NCBI GenBank assembly: GCA_036939975.1
Contig: JALLPB010001473.1
Coordinates: 1 to 15,808 of the forward strand
Direction of reading: 5' to 3'
From: Cyclostephanos tholiformis
Taxonomy: Eukaryota > Bacillariophyta > Thalassiosirophyceae > Thalassiosirales > Thalassiosiraceae
DNA: 15,808 bases
The position numbers were made by a program, and so were the translations under genes. This document shows, one piece after another, positions 9,107 to 15,808 of the stretch. Position 1 is the first letter of the stretch. Every line of letters begins with the position of its first letter. The notes below the pieces were generated by a model. It made no database searches and was not told the origin of the DNA. It saw nothing but the letters and a program-made list of their open reading frames with translations.

Positions 9107-9740
9107 TAGAACCAGGAGCACCCGCGTAGCAGGAACAGGACCATAAGGAGCAGGGGTGATATCAATACCAACGGCAACATCCACAGGATAGCAACAATTT
9201 TAGACTGCATAGACTGGTTGTTTGGGCAATGCTAATTAGGAGTAGTAAAATAGTAACGACTGACTTGTAGAGATGACGGGAAGAGTTTGATCAAATCAAC
9301 AATTTTAGAATGTGTTTGTTGGTTCCCACCAGAGACCATTTAGTTTTACATGGTAAATTCAAAGCTAAAAAGGTGGTCTCCTAAGACCGAGGGAGGTTGA
9401 GGGAAATGAAGGGAAGCCCCCCACTTCTTATCCATTTTCTTATTCATCTCTTGTGGCTCCACACACTTTGTGTGTCTTCCACCACCTCTTAGGTTGAGAT
9501 TGTATTTGGATACTCTGATAGCCAGGAAGTTGTTTTTTTCTTGCTGTCTTCCTTTTCTGCTTTCTCAGTCTGTTTAAATTTATTTCCCCATCACGGGCCT
9601 ACCGTAACTGTCGGGGTTTAAGAACCACCTAATGTTCTAGGATTTTCCCCGTATCTTACTTTTTTTTCTCGAGGTGTACCAAGTCTGCGTAGGAATTAAA
9701 GCTCTAAAATAGAAAAATCGGCTCAGAGGTGGGACAATAC
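9107..9740. other. Non-coding 3' flank of the hydrolase gene
   Basis: No gene is supported. The start is probably the 3' UTR of the hydrolase. A 13-bp direct repeat (CAACAATTTTAGA) occurs at 9192-9204 and 9297-9309. A small inverted repeat (GGTCT / AGACC) lies at about 9373-9386. T-rich runs fill 9530-9670. I see no retroelement protein remnants here. Confidence 0.5.
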
Positions 9741-9815
9741 TTTTGTATGTATTCCTATGTAAGATATTAAACCATTTTAATTGGCGCGCCTGAAACATGG
9801 CGCACAACAAACCTT
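9741..9815. repeat. Left copy of a 75-bp direct repeat
   Basis: This copy matches 9817-9891 over 75 bp with two differences (C9796 versus T9872, A9807 versus C9883). It ends exactly at the N at 9816. It contains the GGCGCGCC palindrome. It is most simply the end of one contig; see the finding on the join. Confidence 0.9.
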
Positions 9816-9816
9816 N
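9816..9816. other. Ambiguous base N, probable contig junction
   Basis: This is the only N in the window, and it sits exactly between two 75-bp copies. Such placement suggests that two overlapping contig ends were joined by a gap symbol without merging. A low-quality base inside a real tandem duplication is the alternative. Confidence 0.65.
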
Positions 9817-9891
9817 TTTTGTATGTATTCCTATGTAAGATATTAAACCATTTTAATTGGCGCGCCTGAAATATGGCGCACACCAAACCTT
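9817..9891. repeat. Right copy of the 75-bp direct repeat
   Basis: Second copy, offset 76 nt from the first. After it the sequence is unique and leads toward the truncated reverse transcriptase of the retroelement. If the join is artificial, this would be the first base of the right-hand contig. Confidence 0.9.
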
Positions 9892-10028
9892 CTTCCAAGT
9901 TGTCTTACCACCAAACCAACCACGGTTCATCATGCCGCAAGTTGCCTAGCCCGGTGAATTGTCACAAATGATGCGCGTGTGTTACATTGTATGCCGTAAG
10001 CTTGCCCTCTTTGCATTGGTGGAGGGCA

Positions 10029-11083
10029 TTATGGAGGAGGAGGGGGTGTCTTTGCGCAGGGCAGCCGCCCGACTCCAGTGGTCATGGCCCAGCTGAGTTC
10101 TCCTACGCCGGCTTTATATTTGACTTCCATCTTTGTGGCAAGCTGTTGTTGTGCTTTAGGGTCGGACGGGCCAACGGCTGCATTGAATTTCTTTATCCAA
10201 GCTGGGTCGGTAGGTAGGGCGGTTGGGCAGTTCTCCATAAGAGGGATCTTACTCAGCCACGTTTGGAGGTACTTCGTACAGAATTTGTCGATATAGGTGT
10301 GGCAGTCGATCTTAACGTAGTCTTGAGTTTGCGTGACATTAATACCGTTGAACATGTCTAGTAGGCCTTGGCGTTTCAGTGGGATCAAAAGTTCATCATT
10401 GAGGAGATCCAGGAGGATATTTGCCATTTTCTTGTCCGCGGTGGCAATGGTGAAGTCATCTACCTGGCGCTTGAAAATGAAACGCTGCCCCGCGATGGTC
10501 CCTGAGTATAGACATGGCTCGTGGGTTGTTGGGGTGAGACCAATGTCCCGGAGAATGGTGTCAGCATGTTTCTTCCAAAGTTGGGGCAATTCAGGATGAC
10601 CCTCCATGGCAGACAGAGCGGGGATGACATGGCCAGGGGGATGGGAGGGCAATGCTTGTGGATGACCCACCAGTTGTGGAAGGCCTTGTCTGGTCTGACA
10701 TAGAAGCCCTGTTTGGGGGGAGGGGCCTCTGCGAACACGTTTGACACATCAGCACCAAAAACAAGGAGATTCTCACCAGCGGCAATAGCATAGAATAGGC
10801 GGGAGCTGGTTTGGTCAACACAGTTGGCATAGGTTTCATCTAGAACCCGGACTGAGCCAGAGCAGGAAGAGCCATTGCATACGCAGCATGCCTTTTTACG
10901 ACCGTTGAGTGTTATAACGCCGTATGTTCAAACAAGGTAGAAGACAGCGTTGTCCTTGTTGACTGCGGAGGGGTCCCCGAACATTCCTTGTGCGTCATAC
11001 TGGTCAAGTTGTAGGAACTCGGAATCCCGCCAGTCCTGCCAATCATCCTGTTTTAGCAACTTGCCCCGTGTCAGGCGCATGAC
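10029..11083 (-). pseudogene. Copia reverse transcriptase, broken and truncated
   Basis: It begins VMRLTRGKLLKQDDWQDW, passes TGA at 10928 (in LV*TYGV, probably a former Trp), then shows the RT motif A with Asp at 10748-10750 (FGADVSNVFAEAP). A 1-nt change at about 10634-10640 moves to the frame of GHVIPALSAMEGHPEL and the catalytic box QVDD (Asp pair 10455-10460). It continues through KRQGLLDMFNGINV to GELSWAMTT, after which the expected CRPD segment is lost and the frame ends in a Pro run at 10029. RT copies RNA to cDNA. The three catalytic Asp remain but lie in two frames, and RNase H is absent. Confidence 0.87.
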
Positions 11084-11735
11084 TCATGTGACATATTGAC
11101 GCACATCGCCCAATGTGACAATATTGCACGCGCGGGTCCTGAGGACGCGGAGGCTTTCTTCAAGGAGGTCAACACGATTATTCAGTTGGTCGTGTGTGAG
11201 TTGGGAGAAGTCACTAGTTGACATGATTGGCAGGCCTTTATTTGAGATGTCTGGCGTGATTTCTGGGTGTGAGAAGAGAGGATGCACGTACGAGCATTAG
11301 TGTCAGACAGGTGACAAAAAATGGACTGCGCATCTGAAAGATTATTAATTGTTGTGCCGTCAATTTTGATGAGCCATGCGCCACGGAGCTGGGTGCGCCA
11401 TCAAGGGAGGCGTGCGCCGGGTGTGCTTGGCACCATTGAAGCGAGGTAGAGGCGTTGATTCTTCTTGTAAAAATTTAGCCCCGCGGTACTATGCATTGAA
11501 AAGTTGAGCTTCCAAAGGTCCAGTTCCTCCTAAAAGCCCCATAGAAAGCATCAGGGGAGATGTAGACCATAACAACATCCTCAGGGCCAATCAGGTAGTC
11601 CCGTATGACTTCGGTGGCGATATCTTTCTTGGACATTGGTGGAGATGTAACCCGGGCAGCACGCACGCCAATAGGAACCGGTTTGGGGGAAATCCTGAGA
11701 GGAAGGGGGGCATGGAGACAAGAAGGTGGGCATTT
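11084..11735 (-). pseudogene. Linker between integrase and RT with PDZ-like segment, broken
   Basis: Frame one holds DYLIGPEDVVMVYISPDAF. The frame changes near 11520 to LNFSMHSTAGLNF, YLASMVPSTPGARLP (then TGA 11401) and RGAWLIKIDGTTINNLSDAQ. It changes again near 11290 to LFSHPEITPDIS, GLPIMST and THDQLNN, stopping at TGA 11084. The GTPGA...RGAWLIKIDG...DAQ pattern resembles a PDZ fold (ligand-loop Gly followed by a strand and helix). I recall this module in related diatom elements, but its function is not known to me. Confidence 0.65.
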
Positions 11736-13574
11736 CTAGAGAAGTTTCGGATCAAAGGAAGTTGGTGGGGATGGGGGCCATGGGGCGTCAGACGCCGGTG
11801 CTGGGTCTCGGTGGGCGCCGGCATCAACGGAAATACTGTCTGAATCCCATTCTAGACCAAGATCATAGAGGAGCTGTGCTGCTGGAGGCCGTGTTGGTTG
11901 CATATACCATGCTTCATCAAATATGGCATAGTGGCATGACTTGACAATGCCCGAGTTGAGATCAAGGTAGAGGATATTCTGGTCAGTTGCCATATAGCCA
12001 AGGAAAATACCGGTGAAGTCATGCCGATCAAGTTTACATTGCCATCTGCCTGTCTGTTTGATGCATACACGTGCACCAAACATCTGTAGGTTAGAAATGT
12101 CCTCATATGGTGTTTTGTGATTGTAGAGGTAGACCGCATGCACTTGAGCGGCAGACCAAAATTTAGCAGGCGAACTTTTACGGCCAGAGTATTATTGTAT
12201 ATTTCCGCCCCGCCATTCTGTGAAGGGCTATCGACCCCAGTGGGTACAACCACGTAGCTGAATTCCTTGAGCATCATCATCCAAAAGTCACCACATCTCG
12301 CAAGTTCACCGCCTTGGTCAGTGCATACGAGGCCAGTACAGGATGCAAATCTTGTCATAAACGCCCATAGGATATCCAGTAGGGGGTCCTTTGTTTTAGT
12401 GAGAAAGACCCAGATGCGGCAAGAGGCGCAATCCACGATGACAAGATGCGAGGAATATCCGTCATAAGACATAACAACACGGTCAGTTTCCTTATTGGGG
12501 CGCCTGTAGTCTTCAGTTGATGATCGCATAAAGGCAAAGTCAACGAAGAATTCAGCGCCACAGGTAGGTATATGTTCTGCTGTGCGCTGGGCGGCTTGCT
12601 TGCGGACGTAGGCCTGTTCCTTGAACTCAATAAAGCGAAATGGGTGGTAGTTGAATACGGGAGGCGTGCCCATGAGGTGAAGTGGTATGACATCAAGTTG
12701 CTGTTCTCCTGGTGAACCAAAACGAAGCAGCCACAACTCAGACTCAATTTGCCGGGCTTTCAGAGTAGGGTCGAGATTGTGGGGTATGCGGCGCGCACTG
12801 TGGGGTTTAGGAGCCACGGTGCGGGAGCAGCTCAGAAGTGCAGTAGTAGAGGCCCCCACGGAAGGCCAGATCAAAGGACATCGAATGCCGACCATCTTTG
12901 CTTGTGAAGATGAGACTACCGGGGGTATCTGGGTCTCTGCATTCAGCCTGGGACCAAAAGTAGAACCGATCTGAAGAAGCCAAAACAGCAGCCAGTGACA
13001 TTATTGTTTCAACCATGTTCGCACAGTAATAACAAGGTTGATAGTAGGTTGTGCCATCTGACAAGGTAAGAGGGAGAAGTCCTTGCTTCGTTATCATATC
13101 ATTGATAGATGCGAGGCCACCGGCAAGAGCCTCCGAGATGTTAACAGGCGGGATGTCCACCGCGTCCACAAGGAGGTTGGAGTCACCATCGATCAACAGA
13201 CAGGAGTCACTGGTAGGCATGACGGTAATGGAAATGTTGTCCATGCCATTGATACCACAAATGCGCGGGCATCCCAATACATGTGCAATGCTGATGACTG
13301 ACGTAGGGGAGGTTCGGCCTGACCATGGGACTGGATGAGACGTGGGCACCGGTGGGTGGAGGAGCGCAGCAGCAAGGGAGCCATGGGGAAAGTCCGTTGA
13401 GGTGGGTGGGGGCGGGGGCTCTGGGGGAGGCAGGACAGCGACCACTGTCCGTGGAGGGGCCCATGACGGAAGGGCCGGTGCCTGGACTGGGGGCAACGGA
13501 AGGGGAAGTTTGTCGGCGTCCCCCTGTCCACTGGTATGGCATGAACCAATGCATCGATCTGTGCCATATCCTAG
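11736..13574 (-). pseudogene. Copia protease, GAG-pre-integrase and integrase core, broken
   Basis: After a Pro-rich stretch, the protease region shows LLIDGDSNLLVDAVDIPP, where the Asp is present but the usual D-x-G-A loop seems shortened. GAG-pre-integrase-like sequence follows (SSDRFYFW, GGLYYCTSEL). The frame changes near 12810-12840. The integrase then reads LWLLRFGSPG, FFVDFAFM (first Asp), VCTDQGGELAR (second Asp, codon 12317-12319) and SPSQNGGAEIYN (Glu), a complete D,D,E set. Near 12175 another frameshift with small deletions leads into KFWSAAQVHAVYLYN, a typical integrase C-terminal segment ending LGLEWDSDS. Integrase would insert the cDNA into the genome; the frame breaks rule this out here. 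Confidence 0.85.
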
Positions 13575-15403
13575 TCATTCGAACTGGAGGACGTCAATGG
13601 AGTCATCGTCCCAGGTGTCCCAATCCATCTGATTGTCAAGGCCCGTAACAGTGATATCCAATTCTTCAGTGTAAACCCGTAGGACCTGTCAAGGGGTTTG
13701 TATAGGGTTCCCAAGGCGCTCCTTCCAGCGATCAAGCCATTCCTTCTCAATTGAGTTGCGTAGCAAAGGGGACAGGTCTACCTTCATGTAGCGTTCGAGA
13801 CATATTGCGGTGGCAAGCATGTTGCAGTGCTTTGCCATGTGACCCACCCGCTTGCAAGTGGCACATTGTGCGGCCAGGGCCGTGGGGGGGGCGGCCTTGG
13901 ACGGGAGCGCCGGTTGCAGTCAAATTGCGGCCATTGTGGCCAGATGAAGCGTCGTAGGTGTCGCCGCCGTGATGGTCACCGCCTCCACCACGTCCATGGG
14001 GTTGATCGTCTGGAGTGTGACCTCAAGGGAAGGACTGTCACTCCAATCAGCAATCGGTGCACCTGTGGGACACCTTGGATCTGAGGGAAGGGACAGGGCA
14101 CACCATCGTCAAGGGCGCATGCGCCAGGTGCGTAATTGCCGTGTTGAACGCAACGGACACGTGGTGAAGCAATATCACAGAGGCGGGCCTGCGTAGTCTG
14201 GTGTATGCTCATTGCAAGGTCATGTAAGCACAGATGGGTAAGGAGGTAGCCGCCGTTAAACTCCTGTCTATATGAATTTACATGAGACAGGAGGGTCATC
14301 ATGGTGTCCGAGAACTCTGTCGACTGAATCGCACATAAGAACATACCACTGCGGGTGCGATCATCATAATGGAATTTCACCTTTGCTTGTAGCCAGAAGT
14401 AGAGGAGGAAGGCCTGGGCAAAATGGAAGATGTCGTCAGCCTCAGATCAAGTCGGCACACTGATTGGGATAGTCGGATCAAAACCGGGAACCGTGAGTTC
14501 GAGAACCCGCCACAAGTATTCATAGCCATTATTTGATTCAAAGCGAACCGACGCCAATATCGCATTAATCTGCAGGGACAGGTTTGTAGGTACGAGTCAT
14601 GGGACCAGCTTGATAATGGCTTTACTTATCGTGGCATATTACTCAAGGCCATGGCCAGGAGGGCACAGACCTTTGAATCCGTGTGTGAGGACAACAGCGT
14701 CAAAAGGCAGGAGTGCAATCACGTAGCATAGGCCAACCTCCTGCAGACGGTCATAAAAATTGACCACATCATCCACCCTCGTAGACTCAAATAATTCCAT
14801 TGCGGCTGCAAGGGAGGTAATTTTATCGTTGAGCTTGGGGAAGAGGCGTTTAGTGACGTGGCCATGGTTGCTATGCATGACGTTGCGCACAGATTTGAGA
14901 GCAGCGTCGAGGGCGCTGGGGAGGGTAGCCTTGGTGGCAGCGGTAACTGCCGTGTTCATGGCGGCGGTAACCGCCTTGTTTACCATCGCCACGATGGCAG
15001 CCTTCATGGTGGGTGAAATGGCGTCAGGCAAGCAGTTGATGGGTGTAACCTCATCAGACGTCGCCATGGCGCTGGGGGGAGTGTCCTCATTGCCCGCCGC
15101 ATTGACCGCTGTAGTAGCCGCCAACACCATCGCCGTAGCGGGAGCAGTGAGTTGGTCCGGTGACCGTTGGTCATCATCGTCCTCCAAGTCAAAGTGGAAG
15201 GGGTTGTCCTTATCCTCCTGGTCATGGAGGGGCTCGTAGAAATTCATGTTGGGTTGCGTCAGGGCGGCCGCATAGGTGGGAGGTAGGGAGGTCGCCCGGG
15301 GAGTAGCCGACCGGTGTGGGGGAGTAATAGCGAGAGAATGGGCGTTGACCTGAGCTGCTTTGGCACGTGTGCGTGCAGCGGGAGGCCTTTGGTTGGGATC
15401 CAT
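13575..15403 (-). pseudogene. gag-like region with CCHC zinc knuckle, broken
   Basis: It starts with ATG at 15403 (MDPNQRPP). An Ala/Thr/Val-rich stretch resembling an assembly or coiled region (about residues 130-180) is followed by the sequence around KRLFPKLNDKI. The frame is interrupted by TAA at 14639 and TGA at 14597 and 14447, and shifts near 13980-14030 and again near the C-run at 13882-13889. A nucleic-acid-binding zinc knuckle (C-x2-C-x4-H-x4-C) lies at 13824-13865, and a further TGA at 13689 interrupts a conserved-looking WLDRWKERLGNP segment. The last stop at 13575-13577 follows an acidic Trp/Asp-rich end and may be a real gag terminus. Gag would form the particle and bind the RNA; this copy cannot. 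Confidence 0.8.
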
Positions 15404-15808
15404 CGGGACAGGGGAAATAATTAATAATCAAAGTAATTATTCCTGTGCCGGATGGTGGTGAAGAAGAGTTAGGAACAGAGGCACGGGCCATCTTTGGCGC
15501 GCGCCACACCCACAGCAGAGAATAATGAGGTGATGGGGGTCACCCAATTTGTCCGTGAAGTGGGGAAAATTGTTGATGCTTTAGCTGTTGCTCATAACCT
15601 GTAGGACTCCAGTCCCCGTCATGGAAGGCATGAGAGTATTAGAGTACCTTACGCTACTATACTTACAGTACAACTTTCCCAACTTTTCCCCCCCAATCCA
15701 GTGTCTTCTAGAACAGCGTGCTCCCTTGCCAAGACAAAGCCGCCGTGCCCTCGGGGATCTGTCATACCGATTATATATAATTCCGGATTATATATAATCG
15801 GTATTGGA
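15404..15808 (-). other. 5' leader side of the retroelement; possible partial LTR
   Basis: This stretch precedes gag on the minus strand, where the 5' LTR and primer-binding site should lie. I find no matching LTR copy on the left side of the element and cannot mark a TG...CA boundary or a convincing primer-binding site. No gene is supported. It ends in a strong palindrome (15764-15804). Confidence 0.4.
15764..15804. repeat. Near-perfect palindrome, 18-bp arms, 5-nt loop
   Basis: ATACCGATTATATATAAT (15764-15781) is the exact reverse complement of 15787-15804, separated by TCCGG. It could extrude as a cruciform or fold as an RNA hairpin. It may belong to an LTR, a MITE-like insertion or an insertion site, but the window ends 4 nt later. 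Confidence 0.9.

Larger units (their letters stand above)
10029..15403 (-). mobile_element. Decayed Ty1/copia (CoDi-like) retrotransposon, 3' truncated
   Basis: Read on the minus strand, gag, CCHC knuckle, protease region, GAG-pre-integrase, integrase core, linker and reverse transcriptase follow one another in the copia order, integrase before reverse transcriptase. The frame changes at least six times and there are seven in-frame stops (TAA 14639; TGA 14597, 14447, 13689, 11401, 11084, 10928), so it cannot make a polyprotein. RNase H and a 3' LTR are missing: similarity ends near 10029-10060. The CoDi assignment rests on recalled similarity of the integrase and RT regions. LTR boundaries and target-site duplication were not found. 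Confidence 0.88.

Noticed and set aside
9192..9309. 13-bp direct repeat CAACAATTTTAGA as a target-site duplication
   Set aside because: The 92-nt interval between copies has no mobile-element structure and the repeat is too long for a copia target duplication.
11115..15239. Plus-strand ORFs through the retroelement, for example 14760-15239
   Set aside because: They mirror the gag, integrase and RT frames on the minus strand; hydrophobic or Arg-rich translations are by-products of Ala/Thr-rich gag coding.
10029..15403. A bacterial or viral polymerase system
   Set aside because: The domain order gag, protease, integrase, RT is that of a copia retrotransposon, and the many breaks rule out an active novel system.
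9780..15510. GGCGCGCC-like sequences near 9783 and 15497 as matching LTR ends
   Set aside because: Similarity is limited to a short GC palindrome; flanking bases do not align in either orientation.

Overview
The window is eukaryotic nuclear DNA and looks like a diatom, most likely a centric one. Four signs point that way: a secreted protein with Pro-Thr-Tyr-rich (PTYxP-type) modules and a fasciclin domain; a decayed BspA-type leucine-rich-repeat (LRR_5) gene, a family greatly expanded in diatoms; short GT-AG introns of 82, 126 and 168 nt; and a decayed Ty1/copia retrotransposon whose proteins resemble the diatom CoDi group. Species assignment is inference. I see no bacterial operon, CRISPR array, tRNA or rRNA.

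Layout, left to right. 1-614 is non-coding flank ending in an AT-rich hairpin and a TATA-like run. 615-3927 (+) is a three-exon gene for a roughly 1034-aa secreted FAS1 (fasciclin) protein. 4161-5475 (+) is an LRR_5 pseudogene broken by stops, frameshifts and an insertion. 5476-6391 is mostly non-coding, with one doubtful small membrane ORF and a TATA-like tract. 6392-9106 (+) is a two-exon gene for an 848-aa alpha/beta hydrolase of the ABHD17 type, with a complete Ser-Asp-His triad, two large low-complexity inserts and a Gln/His-rich tail. 9107-9740 is non-coding. 9741-9891 holds a 75-bp direct repeat split by a single N at 9816, which looks like two unmerged contig ends. 10029-15403 (-) is the copia element: gag, protease, integrase, a PDZ-like linker and reverse transcriptase in order, with at least six frame changes and seven in-frame stops, and no RNase H. 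15404-15808 is the element's 5' leader side and ends in a near-perfect palindrome.

The genes do not form a pathway. The fasciclin protein is probably extracellular (wall or matrix), the hydrolase is probably a lipid or protein-acyl thioesterase acting at membranes, and the LRR gene and retroelement are dead. No new multi-gene system is supported. The points most worth a second look are the stop-free, length-3n intron inside the FAS1 domain, the unusual architecture of the hydrolase, the PDZ-like module between integrase and reverse transcriptase, and the probable assembly joint at 9816.
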